From Bretschneidera sinensis (taxonomy: Eukaryota > Streptophyta > Magnoliopsida > Brassicales > Akaniaceae): 64,000 bases of DNA. Within the stretch, counting starts at the first letter, position 1. Every line of letters begins with the position of its first letter. A program made the position numbers and the translations under genes. Below are positions 23,155-34,203 of this stretch, piece by piece. The stretch covers positions 45,828,001 to 45,892,000 of the forward strand of contig CM043697.1 in assembly GCA_023935145.1 (NCBI GenBank), written 5' to 3'. The notes under the pieces are model-generated. The model did no database searches, was not told where the DNA came from, and saw nothing but the letters and a program-made list of their open reading frames with translations.

Positions 23155-24420
23155 CTGAGGATGACACGTGGACGTGCTAGAGCTAGAGTTAGAGTTGTTG
23201 ATTTGAGAGGGCGTGGTATGCCCCCAATATTTTGACAAGTCGAGGTTGAATATGAATCTGTGGTTCCTAGAAGGGAATGTGTTGATAGTATAATTGATAT
23301 TAGTAAAGGTGTGAGAGAATTTGAAGTTGAAAGAGATGAGCGAAGATAAGCTCTTACACATGCTATTGAGAAAATGAATGTAACAGATGATAGAGTTGGT
23401 AACCTATAGCATAGACTTGATGAACAGGCTAGGGCAGTGCCTGATGTTGTTGTCAATCCAATAATGGTAAATGTTCAAAGGGGAAAAATGAGATTATGCA
23501 CGAAACGCAGAGAGATTGTTTTGTTAGATATATTAAATCGAATGCCTTGTTGTTTAAAGGATCTATGAATCCTTTTAAGCATGAGTTTTGGGGAAAACAT
23601 TTAGAGAGATTATTTGGTATTTTTACCAGTAACTGACAGGCAGATGGTTGCTTTTGCTTTGTTTGAGTTAAAAGGAGAAGTTTTAGAATGATGAGAGGAT
23701 ACTCATTCCAAGGTAAGTGCAGATGTTGATAGACCCTTAACCTGGAATAGGTTTAAGGAGGGTTTCCTTGATAAATACTTTCCTTAGACCTTTAGAGCCC
23801 AATAAGATAGAGATTTTATTTAGTTGAGGCAAATATATTGACTGTGACTCAGTATGATAAGAGATTGTGGCTTTGTTAAGGTTTGTATTGGAAAGGGTAG
23901 ACCTAGAGGAGAAGAAGTGTAAGAGGTTCATAGATGAACTATGTTTTAAGATTTGATCAAAACTATCTTACATAAGGCATATGAATTATGTCAGGTTAGT
24001 GGATATAGCACTTCAGATTGAGAAGGATGTGATGAAATTTAGAGAGAGGAGGAATTGGCAGAAAGAATCTAGATTTGAGGAACCTAGAAGTGATACCAGT
24101 ATGAGTATATAGGGTGGAAGACCACCCAGATGAGGCGTTCTTTGTCACAAGGAACCGAAGTACAAGAGTTAGAGGCAAGCAGGATCTGTTACTTCTATAG
24201 CTCAGAATACTATCGGTGGGACCCTTAGATTTGGAAGACAGGTGATGGGAACTGAGAGTCATGACAGAGGAAGTAGGTATGCCACCAAGGGGAAATGGTA
24301 ATCTAATGTATGATTGGGAGATATAAGTTTGTTATAGGTATATTTAGATAACATATTTATCCCAGAATTTTCAAAAAATTTGAAGTACTTTGTATATAGA
24401 GAAGGTGGACATATCAATGT
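23155..24420 (+). pseudogene. Del/Tekay gag remnant
   Basis: The first codons after the leader give MTRGRARARVRVVDLRGRG, an Arg-rich N-terminus usual for Del/Tekay gag. A capsid region follows in changing frames (WNRFKEGFLDKYFP-like near 23747-23790; LEKDVMKFRERRNWQ near 24020-24060). No clean zinc knuckle is visible near 24150-24280. Stops are frequent, including 23234, 23347 and 23408. Confidence 0.7.
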
Positions 24421-25990
24421 TGGTTGATCTTGGTGCAACCTATTCTTTTGCATCCAGTATTCATATGAAGTCTATTGAAGTATGTATTAGTCCTTTGATG
24501 CATAATATTTTGTTGAAGTTCCCACTATAGATAGAGTGATAATCATAAATGTTTACAAGTGTGGTGTGATTCATATCAGTGATAGAGAATCTGAAGCTGA
24601 TTTATTATCTTTGAATATAATATAATTTTGAGAATAAATTGGTTATCGACATATTACACTTGGGTTGATTGTTCCAAAAAGAAGGTAGTGTTCAAGATAC
24701 GGACATGAGGAGTTTAACTTTCAGGGAGAACATAAGATACTCTCGAATTATCTTATTTTGCGCTGACCACTAGGAGATGGTTGAAGAAGGATTGAGAGGA
24801 GTATTTGGCATACTTAATGGATTCTAGAAAAGAAAATAGGAAGTTAGAAGAAATCTTGCTAGTGAAAGATTTTCATGATGTGTTTCGTGATGAGTTGTCC
24901 AGGTTGCCTCCCAATAGGGAGATTTAATTCTCTATTGAGGTGATACCAGGTTCATCTCATATATCTATAACACCCTACAGAGTGACACCCATTGAGTTAA
25001 GATAGTTGAAAGTTCAAGCATTTTTAGATAAACAATTTATCGAACCTAATGTATTTGGGGAGCCCCTGTATTATTCGTGAAGAAGGAAGATGGAACGATG
25101 AGATTGTGTATAGACTACAGATAGTTGAATAAGAACAAATATCTTTTACCTAGGATAAATAAATTGTTTGAGTAGTTACAAAGAGTGAGAGTGTTTTCTA
25201 AGATAAACTTGAGATCAGGTTATCACCAGTTAAGGATAAAGGAATGAGACATGCCTAAGATTGCTTTTAGGGCACGTTATGGTCATAAATTTCTTGTTAT
25301 GTCATTTAGATTGACTAATGTTCCAGAAACATTCATGGACTTGATGAATAGAGTGTTTAAACTATATTTTAACAATTTTATGGTTGTATTTGACATTCTG
25401 ATATATTCTAAGAAGGAAGAACAACATATGAAACATTAGATAGTGTGTTGGAGATTCTGAGGAGAGATAAATTATATGCAAAGTTCTCTAAGTGTGAGTG
25501 TTGGCTGAATGAAATAACTTTCTTGGAACATGTAATATTGGAAAAGGACATAATAGTTGATCCATAAAAGGTAGAGGAAATGTTAAGTTGGGAGAGACTA
25601 ACTAATGTGACTGAGATTATAATTTTCTTGTGGTTAACTGGTTATTATAGAAGATTCTTTCAGAATTTTTCTATTATTGTAATACTGTTAAATAGACTGA
25701 CCAGGAAAGAGGTGAGATTTGTATGGTGAGGGAAGTGTGAGAAAAATTTCCAATTACTAAAGAAGAAATTGACTACAGCTCAAGTATTGGTGTTTCCTTT
25801 TGGTTATAGAGGATTTGTGGTGTATAGTGATGCGTTACATTAATGATTGGCATGTGTAACATAGGAATGTTGTGGCCCATACTTCTAGGCAATTGAAGAT
25901 TCATGATAGAAATTACCTTACTCATGACTTAGAGTTGGCTGCTATAGTGTTTACTTTAAAGATTGGAGACATTATCTGTATGGAGCCACT
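24400..25990 (+). pseudogene. Del/Tekay protease and reverse transcriptase remnant
   Basis: The protease reads SMLVDLGATYSFASS near 24415-24460, where the usual catalytic DSGAT has become DLGAT. RT blocks follow: FHDVFRDELS, PPNREI, VTPIEL near 24980, then EDGTMRLCIDY near 25090, and KINLRSGYHQLRI with a one-residue change near 25203-25240. Next comes [20 protein letters not shown] (25251 on), then [17 protein letters not shown], where YVDDILIYS is changed to VFDILIYS and a catalytic Asp is lost. The RNase H start, [20 protein letters not shown], is followed by the deletion junction near 25990. Confidence 0.82.
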
Positions 25991-26003
25991 TTTGAGATAT
26001 TCT

Positions 26004-26295
26004 AATGGGTTGAGAATCAGACGAAATCATTTCTGTAAGCCATGTACGTGTCAACATCCTCAAACAAATGAGAAAATGAAATAAAAAATTTTATTTGTAA
26101 ATATTCATGCATTTTACGTTGTATATAATGTTTAAGTCAATATCAGAATGATGTATCTCCCCTGTTGAGGATTGAGGATTGATGTAAAAATTTCTATTGG
26201 TGTTATTTTTATTGTTGCATATATGTGTCGTGCTAGGATTTTCAAAATGTGATGACACCGTCTCGAGGGTGGCCAACTCGAGATGGGTTGTTACA
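26004..26295 (+). repeat. 3' LTR fragment of the Del/Tekay element
   Basis: The last 290 bp match the end of the 5' LTR: GTTGAG/GTTAAGAG near 26010 and 22785, then AATCATTTCTGTAAGCCA, and on to GGTTGTTACA. The 5' 1.5 kb of this LTR is missing together with the 3' half of pol. Confidence 0.88.
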
Positions 26296-26300
26296 AAAAA

Positions 26301-27720
26301 CCCCTAGGGGTTGATCAGTGGAGGATTTGACCGTTGTCCCCCTCGGTAAGAATCTCTCCCGGATAGGCCAAACTGACCCTGGCCCACCTCGAGGATCTCA
26401 AAGATTCACTCATTTCCCTCCTTTGAAAGAATCAAGATTTGTTTGCTTGGTCAGCATCAGATATGGTTATGATTAACCCTGAGGTCATCGTACACCGGCT
26501 AAACGTGGATCTGGGTCACAAACTGGTCATTCAGAAGAAGAGATCATTTGCCCCAGAGCGGCAAGCCGCCATCAAATCCAAGGTAGATAAGTTGCTCGAG
26601 GTCGATTTCATCCCGCAGGTGGATTACCCCGATTGGGTATCCAGCGTAGTGATGGTACAGAAGCCTAACGGCAAATAAAGGATCTGCATCGACTTCACTG
26701 ACTTAAATAAACTTATCCGAAGGATAGCTTTCCTCTGCCACGAATCGATCAGCTAGTTGACGCCACTTTGGGGCACGAACTTCTAACTTTTATGGACGCA
26801 TATACCGGTTACAACCAGATCCTCATGCACAAGCCTAATCGGGAAATGACGGCCTTCGTCAGGAGCCAAGGACTATACTGCTAGAAGGTCATACCCTTCA
26901 GACTCAAAAACACCGGGGCAACTTGCCAAAGGTTGGTGATCAAGATCTTCAATAGGCAGATCGAGAGGAACATGGAGGTCTATGTAGACGATATGTTGGT
27001 TAAAAGTATAAAAGCCAAAGACCACAACTTCGACCTGGAGGAGGCGTTCAAGGTGCTATGTCGACACCAAATGAAGTTGAATCTCGCAAAGTGCGCATTT
27101 AGAGTCACCGGGGGAAATTCCTCGGTTTTATGGTCATCTAGAGAGGGATAGATGCCAACTCAGAGAAAATCGAAGCTATCCACTTTATGACTCCCCTTAG
27201 AACGGTAAAAAAAGTACAACGGCTGACCAAACGCATGGTGACACTCAACTGATTCATGTCAAAATCTACTAAAAAGTGCTTCCCCTTCTTTAAAGCCATT
27301 AGGAAGGCAAAAGACTTCGCCTGGACAAAAGACTGTAAACAAGACTTTGAGGAGCTAAAGAAATATATAGGCATACCCCTGCTTCTGACCAAACCCGTCA
27401 CGGGTGAAGAACTCTTGCTGTACCTATTGGCCGAGCAAGAAGTAGGAAATGGGTGTTCAGAAGCATGTCTACTATGTCAGCAAAATCCACTATAACACGG
27501 AAGCAATGTACCTCATAATAGAAAAAATGGCGTATACCCTTTTAATCATAGCACAGAAGTTTCGGTCATACTTCCAAACGCACACTATAGTCTTCTTGAC
27601 AGATCAGCCATTAAGACAAGCGCTGCACAAGCCGGACATCTCTAGTAGGATGGTCAAGTGGTCCATAGAACTCGTGGAGTTAGACATCCGATACCACCCC
27701 TAAAAGGCCATCAAGGCTTA
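26301..27720 (+). pseudogene. Tat element reverse transcriptase remnant
   Basis: After the nested element the polyprotein continues with FAWSASDMVMINPEVIVHRL (26439 on), KKRSFAPERQAAIKSKVDKL, WVSSVVMVQKPNGK and, past a stop, RICIDFTDLNK. A frameshift near 26717 is followed by FPLPRIDQLVDATLGHE, FMDAYTGYNQILMHKPN, and YVDDMLVKS at 26981-27007, which is the intact catalytic motif. The connection domain SKSTKKCFPFFKAIRK follows near 27257. At least three frame changes are present. Confidence 0.86.
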
Positions 27721-28230
27721 GGCCCTTATGGACTTCATTGTTGAGACGACACTTCCAGGGAGTCCGGGAGAAACTTCGGAACCAAAAGAAGCCGAGAAAA
27801 TCCCACAATGGACCCTCTATGTTGACGGTTCCTCCAGCAATACCGAAAGTAAGGCTGGGCTCATCCTCTGCAGCCCGAATGGATTCGCCATCGAGTACAC
27901 CCTAAGGTTCGAGTTCAGAGCTTCCAATAATGAAGCAGAGTATGAGGCATTATTCACCGGAATGAAGCTAGCAAAAGCAATGACCGTCGGGGCCCTGGAT
28001 GCATACAACGACTCACAATTGGTAGTGAATCAAATTATTAGAGTGTTCAAAACTTGAGGGGAGAAGACTGTTCGTTACCTTGGAAAAGCTAAACAGCTCA
28101 CCCCCGGATTCAGAATGTTCTGGATAACCCAAGTTCCTCGGAAAGAAAACATGAAGGTGGATGCTTTGGCTCGGCTCATATCTTCTCGATAGCCCGAGCC
28201 AACCCAAGTCATATACCTCAAGACTCTCAT
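27721..28230 (+). pseudogene. Tat element RNase H remnant
   Basis: The open frame 27728-28057 holds WTLYVDGSSSNTESKAGLIL (the catalytic D of YVDGSS), FRASNNEAEYEALFTGMKLA (the catalytic E of NNEAEYEAL) and LDAYNDSQLVVNQI (the catalytic D, with the usual SDSQLV read as NDSQLV). The domain continues after a TGA through KAKQLTPGFRMFWITQVPRKENMKVDALARL. This is the archaeal-type RNase H of Tat elements. Confidence 0.85.
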
Positions 28231-29500
28231 CGCCCCGAGCATTGAAGAGGTCCCTATTCTCCCGGTGGTAGAAGAAGAAACATGGGTAGACCTGATCCTC
28301 TGGTATTTACGTGACGGTCAGCTCCCCAAAAAGAAAAAACGAAGCTAGGAAGCTCATCTCTCGCACATCATGATACCCGATCATAGACAAATAACTGTAC
28401 AAGAGAGGCCTTATAATGCCTTACCTAAGGTGCCCAGCCCCACAGAAGCCAATTACGCTCTTCGGGAGGTCTACGAATGGGTATATGGGAATCCTAGAAG
28501 CTGTGCTTTAGCTTTCAAAGTGCTTCGCCAAGAGTATTACTGACCCAAAATGTAGGAAGATGTCATGGAATTAGTTAAAAAATGCAAAAGCTACCAGTAG
28601 TACTCCCCCATGCCCCACCGACCGCCAAACCCTCTTATCTTGATCACGAGCCTCCTTCCCTTTGCCATGTTGGGAATGGATCTACTTGGTCTCCTCACCT
28701 GGGAGTCTGGTCAAAGAAAACATCTCATCATAGCGATAGATTACTTCACTAAGTGGGTGGAGGTGGAGCCACTAGCCAGCACAACGGATTACCAAGCTCG
28801 AAGTTTTGTTTGGAAGTCTATCGTATGCCGGTTCGGTATACCCTGAATACTAGTCACTAACAATGACAAACAGTTCGACAGTGCCTGATTCAAAACATTC
28901 TACGAAGAGCTCTATATCAAGTATCGATTCTTGTCCGTTGGATATCCACATGCCAATGAGCAAGCTGAAGTAACCAACATGACACTTCTGCAAGGTATCA
29001 AGAGAAGGCTTGATGAAGCTGACAAGTAGTGGACCGACCACCTTCCAAATGTACTATGGGCTTATCGGACCACCGCTCAGACACTAACAGGGGAAACTCC
29101 TTTCTTCATGACGTACAGTTCTGAAGCAGTCATCCCCTTAGAAGTCAGGGTGCCGTCGTTACTAGTATAGAACTTCGAGTAAGCTAACAATGAAGAAACC
29201 CTACGGATGAACCTGAATGAAGTTTGGGATAAGGCCCAAATCCGATTAGTCACCTACCAGCAAAGAGCAGCTAGGTACTACAACTCTTGGGTCCAATGTA
29301 GAAGCTTCAAGTTACACGACCTTGTTCTACAAAAAATGAAGTATCTCATCTCCGAGAAAAGAGGAAACTCGTCCTAAACTGAGAAGGCCCGTTTCGCATC
29401 AGGAAAGTATGCCAGGTCGGGACTTTCAAGCTCGAAGAGTTAGGCGACAAGCCCATCCCCTGCACTTGAAACGCCGAGAACCTCCGCAAATTCTACCAAT
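28231..29500 (+). pseudogene. Tat element integrase remnant
   Basis: The linker is followed by a zinc-finger relic (CKSYQ near 28585). The core domain is then readable: FAMLGMDLLGLLTWESGQ, IAIDYFTKWVEVEPL (the first catalytic Asp is in GMDLLG), RFGIP, then VTNNDKQFDS (the second catalytic Asp, normally TDNGxQF). Next come SVGYPHANEQAEVTNMTLLQ and HLPNVLWAYRTTAQTLTGET, and the C-terminal block QKMKYLISEKRG to CQVGTFKLEELGD. Stops occur at 28844, 28889, 29026 and 29167 among others. Confidence 0.84.
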
Positions 29501-29720
29501 ATTGTGCCCCAAAATGTATCTCACAGAGCACCTCGGTTGTTAATAAAGATTGTAATACCAAAACCCAAATGAAATTGAAACTAAAAAGAATAGCAAGTTA
29601 AAAAACCAAAGATTTCATTAAGATTATGTGATTATATAAGGGTGTTATTGGCCCTGGTTACAAGAAAAGAAAGGAAAAGTACAATAATAAAAAAGAAAGA
29701 TACAAAGAAAGATAAAGTCT
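29501..29720. other. Short spacer between pol and the antisense gene
   Basis: About 220 bp that follow the integrase on the + strand and the antisense stop codon on the minus strand. It probably contains the overlapping 3' ends of the two convergent transcripts. No further feature was seen. Confidence 0.5.
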
Positions 29721-32150
29721 TCAGGGGCCGGCCTCCCCTTCGGATGTAGCCTCGGCTTCACCACTTGGCTCGGTCGCCTCCTCCTCACCGTCAGCACCGG
29801 CCATAACTCTTTCCTCATCCTCGGAGCCGCCTATGTTAAGACCCGAGAAATCAACCTCCGGATAGAGGGCGTTGGCCTTCTTCTTGGCTTTTGAGAAGCT
29901 TTTGAAGAACTACTGGCCGGCCTCCTTCTCAATGGCTTCTCGATAAGAGGCAAAGTCCCTGAAGACGGCTAGAGCCTCCTCCACGGTTCTCTTGACAGCC
30001 TCTGCCACCTCTTCCTTCATCTGTTGCTTTGAGATGACCGCGATGTCCCTCTCTATGAATAAGGCATCCCCAGCCAAGCACACGACATCTCTCTTCTGCA
30101 AGGCCTCGACCTTGGCCCTATTGGCCCCTTTTAAGGATGTCTGCAGCTACTGAACGATCTCGCAGCTCTCATCTAATATTTGCTGGCACCGGCCCAGCTT
30201 CTCAGCCATGTCTAGGCACCGATGTGATAGCATTCTAAGCAGCATGCCAGACTAAAACAAAATGGAAAGGTCATTAGCTAAGCAGGAGATAGAAGAAACT
30301 TATGGAAACAGAAAAGTGAAGGCTTTTACTTGGGAGGTTTGGGTCTCGGCCGCCTAGCAAAGCCCTTCGATCAGCTTTCGTGAGAGCTTGATCATGTCTC
30401 AAGGTGGGATCCTCAAGATAAAGTGATCTCTAGCCACCCGAGGATGGGCAAAAATCAATTTGTCAACCTTCAAGCCCTAGTTAGGCGTGAAAACCCCAGC
30501 CGTAGAAGAAGGGCCCTGCGATGAGGACAAAGCCTAGGTCGGGTCAAGTTGAGGCGCGATAAGGATAACCCTTAGCTCAGGGGAGAACTTAAAGGGGCTC
30601 TCAATGTCAATTAGGATGGGAGAAGGGGCCCGCAACATCTTTCTCGAGCTTTGGGCTGGCGCAGGCTGCTTCTCTGCCTAGGCAACCCTTTACTTCTCCT
30701 AGGCTATCTTTCTAGCCCATTCCCTAGCCTTGGAAGTGGCCTCTATCTCTTCTCAAAAAAAAAAAAAAAAAATATGAGTATAAGTGTTAGGTAAAGGCAT
30801 AAGAAAAACAAAATATAAAGAAAAGATAAAGCCAAAGGGAAAGATAAGGAAGACACAAACATTGAGATTACCGCACTCTAGATTTTTCTCTGGGCAGTTG
30901 GGGTAGAGGCTGCGCCTCGCCAACTCTTCATTGTCATATAGGACCTCCATGTCCAAGGGTGTGGCCACCATAGCCCTCAGTGTCTCCTGCTTGCGGTGCA
31001 GGAGGTGCGGCTTCTTACACTTGCTCGTATTATCCAAACTCCAACATAGGGGAACTTTGAAGCTCCTTTCACTCTGGACGAAAAAAAATGACTTCTTCCA
31101 TTTCTTGATTGAGAAAGGTTTCCTCTTCAATAGCTCCATTTTCACCCTCGAGCTGAGCACAACCCATCTGTGATGGTCGTGCTTGCTTATTTGGGAATGG
31201 GCCTTAAAGACGTCGATGTTCATCAAACCCCCCACCTCCGTGCAGACACAAATGAAGATCATGATCAGGCTCACTGAATTAGGCACTAGCTGGCATAGTA
31301 CTATGTCAAAGAACCTCAGCACTATGTAGAATAAGCGGTGGACTTCTTCCATTTCTTGATCGAGAAAGGCTTCCTCTTCAACAGCCCCATCTTTGCCCTC
31401 GAGCTGAGCACGACCCCTCCATGATGGCCGTGCTTACTTATTTGGAAATGGGACTTGAAGACGTCGATGTTCATCAAACCCCACCTCTATACAGACACAA
31501 ATGACGGTCATGATCAGGCACATCGAATTGGGCACCAGCTGGCATAGTACTATGTCAAAGAACCTCTATATAGAAGAATGGATGGAGAGGAAACTTGAGC
31601 CCGACCCTTATATGTTGCTCATAAACACATAGCTCAAAGGGCACGCGGTTCGAGAGGGCATCGCAGGCCCTCTCTCCAACCCCAACTGGCCTGAGGGTGT
31701 ATGCCTTAGGAATATGGTACACCTTATGGATGACTTCAAGTTCCCACTCCTTCACTTGGCTGGGCATGGAGTTAGCCGCAAATGACTATTAAACTCTCTC
31801 CTCAATCATATGTCACCTCTCACCTCAGCCAAGGTTCTATCCACCTCGTCCTCGCCTTCAGAGGATGAATCCTCTTCCTCCCTAGGCGTGAAGGGAACCA
31901 TCACTAGTGGCCTCTCCTAAGTTGTAACCTCCTCTGAGGACTCACCTCCACTGGAGGGCAGGCCTATAGCCTCCTTTAACTCCCTAGATAAATCGTTGCT
32001 ATCCTCACTACCACTACTTGGCCTATCATGAAATCTATCTACTGAAGACAAGGTAAAGAAGGTAGAAAGACTCACCAAAATTGGATATCCGCACCTACTC
32101 CGAAGCAATGATCCATTCCTCAGCCCATACCTCGATCTCCTTTTAGCGAA
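29721..32150 (-). pseudogene. Antisense ORF of the Tat element (Transposase_28-like, probably spliced)
   Basis: On the minus strand a long gene runs from about 32150 to a TGA at 29721-29723. The N-terminal part is acidic and Ser-rich (SSGSEDSNDLSREL). Then come WELEVIHKVYHIPKAYTLRP, PFELCVYEQHIRVGLKFPLH, QLVPNSVSLIMIFICVCTEV and KKWKKSFFFVQ. These match the plant 'putative gypsy type transposon' domain (Transposase_28, PF04195). The C-terminus is helical and charged (EEVAEAVKRTVEEALAVF), ending in an acidic tail. Two segments look like introns: 30752-30871 (GTAATC...T18GAG) and 30252-30329 (GTAAAAG...TTTTAG). Both are multiples of three, so frame alone does not prove them. A 251-bp duplication and several stops disable it. 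Function unknown. Confidence 0.78.
31090..31590. repeat. 251-bp tandem duplication inside the antisense ORF
   Basis: The block starting GACTTCTTCCATTTCTTGAT at 31090 is repeated from 31341. The similarity runs through CTCGAGCTGAGCAC, AGACGTCGATGTTCATCAAA and GGCATAGTACTATGTCAAAG. The two copies differ at scattered positions and by short indels, so the duplication is not recent. Because 251 is not a multiple of three, it shifts the antisense reading frame. The N-terminal frame (from about 31767) meets the rest of the domain only if one copy is skipped. Confidence 0.85.
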
Positions 32151-32313
32151 AACACTCCCAAATATTTTTCACCTAACTCCAAATACTCCCAATCTCCTAA
32201 TGAACTCTGAGAACTCTCAAGCTTACACTCTCAAAATCTTGACTGACTCCGTGGGCTCTCAATTTTTTTTTTGATTACAAATAAAGTGAGGTGAAGAGAA
32301 ATGAGGAGCCACC

Positions 32314-32321
32314 CTTATATA
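32314..32321 (-). promoter_or_regulatory. TATA box for the antisense transcript
   Basis: The minus strand reads CCTATATAAGGGTGG, with TATATAAG at these positions, followed by a pyrimidine-rich leader about 30 nt downstream (TCATTTCTCTTCACCTC). This is a good plant core promoter, placed about 170 bp before the start of the antisense ORF. Inference from position and motif only. Confidence 0.6.
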
Positions 32322-32329
32322 GGAATACA

Positions 32330-32936
32330 AGCATGAAAAACGAGGAGAATTAACTCTGCTACATTTGGAAAGATGTGGTGTTTGGTGTGATCGATACATC
32401 GTTACGTTCTTTAAGGGCTTTGATAATCATAATAACACGACGTTTTATGTACTCAAGGTGCCATTATACTCCCCAAAGTCCCCTCAGCCACAAAAAATGG
32501 GGCTTGAAGAGCCCAAGATGCCGTTACATTTCCTAAGGCACCATTCTGCTCCCCAAGACGGCAAAAGGCGAACGGTCAATAAGGAACGCTGCCATGTCAC
32601 TCAAAACAACTACACACATTAAATGTTCTAGTGTTCCACGTCTAAAAACGGCCCAATGCCCCTGCATTGAGTATCATCACAGAAGATTCTGGAAATGGCC
32701 CAAATACTTATTCTTTTTGGGCCCAAAAGGTTAAAGAAGTTGTCCAAGGCCCAAAAACGAAAGTATGGCCCGAAAAACCCTTTCATGAACCCAAAACCAA
32801 GGGAAGAAGCCAAAAAATCCACTAAAGACTCCAAAAAAAAAAAGCCCAAAAGTCCACTAAAGACTCTAGAAGAAAATATCCAAGAATCCACTAAGGGCTC
32901 AAAGGGTAGACAGCCCAAACTAAAGCAAGGATTCTT
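32330..32936 (+). other. 3' untranslated region of the Tat element
   Basis: Lies between the antisense promoter and the minisatellite. It contains repeated GGCCCAAA and CCACTAAAGACTC words (about 32640-32900) with an A-rich tract at 32832-32845. No protein domain is visible in either strand. Confidence 0.55.
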
Positions 32937-33580
32937 AAGGCCGAGCATATTGACTGCTGCTCAAATGTTCGGCCCAACGTCTTTAAGACCCAACATTTTG
33001 ATTGATGCTCAAATGCTTGGCCCAACGTCTCTAAGGCTGAGCATGTTGACTGCTGCTCAAATTCTCGGTCCCACATATCCAAGGTGGAACATATTGACTG
33101 CTGCTCAAATGGTAGGTCTCACATCTCCAAGGTCGAGCATATTGATTGCTGCTCAAAAGCTCGGCTCAACGCCTCCAATGATAAGCATGCCTCCAAGGAC
33201 GAGCATGTTGATTGCTGCTCAAATGCTTGGTCCCACGTCTCCAAGGCCAAGCATATTGACTGTTGCTTAAATGCTTAGCTCAATGCCTCCAAGGCCAAGC
33301 ATATTGACTGCTGTTCAAATGCTCAGTCCAACGTCTCCAAGGCTAAGCATATTGTCTACTGCTCGAATGCTCAATCCAATGCCTCCAAGGCTGAGCATGT
33401 TGACTATTGTTCAAATGCTCAGTTCGACGTCTCTAAGGCTAAGCATATTGACTGCTGGTCAAATGCTCGGTCCAACGTCTTCATGGCAAAGCATATTGAC
33501 TGCTACTCAAATGCTCGGCCCAACGTCTCCAAAAGTTGAGCATATCGACTCCTCTCCAAAACACTCAGCCCAATGTCTTT
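32937..33580 (+). repeat. 48-bp minisatellite, about 13 units
   Basis: Units of 48 bp begin AAGGCCGAGCATATTGACTG, pass through CTCAAATGCTCGGCCCAACG and end TCTCC. I count 13 units (the last 50 bp) plus one 18-bp partial unit after the fifth. The unit length is a multiple of three and lacks stops in more than one frame, so open frames through it (32695-33618, 33084-33618) are a by-product. Such arrays upstream of the 3' LTR are known in Ogre/Tat elements. Confidence 0.93.
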
Positions 33581-33644
33581 CAAGTCAAAGCTTTATTATA
33601 CTTCATCGAGGCACATAAATGTCCTTAAGGAACTGGGGGACCTT

Positions 33645-34203
33645 TGATACAGCCAATAAAGTAACCCTCCAGTAATCTGACGACACGTGGAGTGACACTC
33701 CTCCTATAACTAAACGATGTGTGGCCACGCCCATAAGTCACCCTCCAATAACTTGTTGACACGCAAAACAATTCCCCTCCAATCGATCGGGTGACACATG
33801 GATGATCAATTAACATAATCGTCATCACTCGCGGACTCCCCATGCAGAAATGTAAGTGTAATTGCAGGGATTGAGCTGTCGCTAAACACACGACAATGCC
33901 CTTTGCCAAAAAAACGTGATCTCAAGGATTGCACCATCCCAGGCACGTGGCCAACTTACCTCCAGAACGCTATAAAAGGCCCAAGGTATGTGAACTCACC
34001 ATCATCTCCAATTTCAAGCTCATTACTGAAATACTTGTATCCCTACTTTATCTTCTCAGCATCTTATCCTAACAAAGGCATTGGAGAGTTTTCGGAGGCA
34101 CCACTCTCTTATCTTCCGGTGACTCTTTATTTTACCCCTCGTTATTTGCGTAGAATGTCGAACGTGGAACCTCCAGCTCAACAGCAAATTTTCTGCATCA
34201 ACA
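33645..34203 (+). repeat. 3' LTR of the Tat-type element, with polypurine tract
   Basis: It is preceded by the purine tract AAGGAACTGGGGGA (33625-33640), starts TGATACAGCC and ends CTGCATCAACA. Length 559 bp, equal to the 5' LTR. TATA box TATAAAAG at 33971-33978. Confidence 0.92.

Larger units (their letters stand above)
21245..26295 (+). mobile_element. Del/Tekay-type Ty3/gypsy element with large internal deletion
   Basis: The element starts TGTAATAC and ends GGGTTGTTACA, and is flanked by AAAAA on both sides (21240-21244, 26296-26300). The Tat polyprotein reading stops and resumes across it. It keeps a 5' LTR, primer binding site, gag, protease and RT. RNase H is cut near 25990, and the sequence jumps straight into the last 290 bp of a 3' LTR. 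Integrase, chromodomain, 3' untranslated region and most of the 3' LTR are missing. Confidence 0.9.
18415..34203 (+). mobile_element. Tat-type Ty3/gypsy retrotransposon with antisense ORF
   Basis: Two 559-bp LTRs (18415-18973 and 33645-34203) bracket gag, protease, RT, RNase H and integrase on the + strand. Protease-RT-RNase H-integrase is the Ty3/gypsy order. After integrase come an antisense gene and a tandem repeat array, an arrangement known from Tat-lineage elements (Retand/RIRE2-like). A second gypsy element is inserted at 21245-26295. The LTRs differ at very roughly one in five of the first 120 positions by eye, mostly transitions, so the element is old. Flanking bases (TATAT left, AGTAT right) are not a clean duplication. 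Confidence 0.9.

Noticed and set aside
30931..31173. Plus-strand 80-codon frame
   Set aside because: Shadow of the antisense Transposase_28-like gene.
32695..33618. Plus-strand protein of 191-300 residues with PTSPRxSILTAAQML-type repeats
   Set aside because: It is the translation of the 48-bp minisatellite in an untranslated region, open in more than one frame. There is no family signature.
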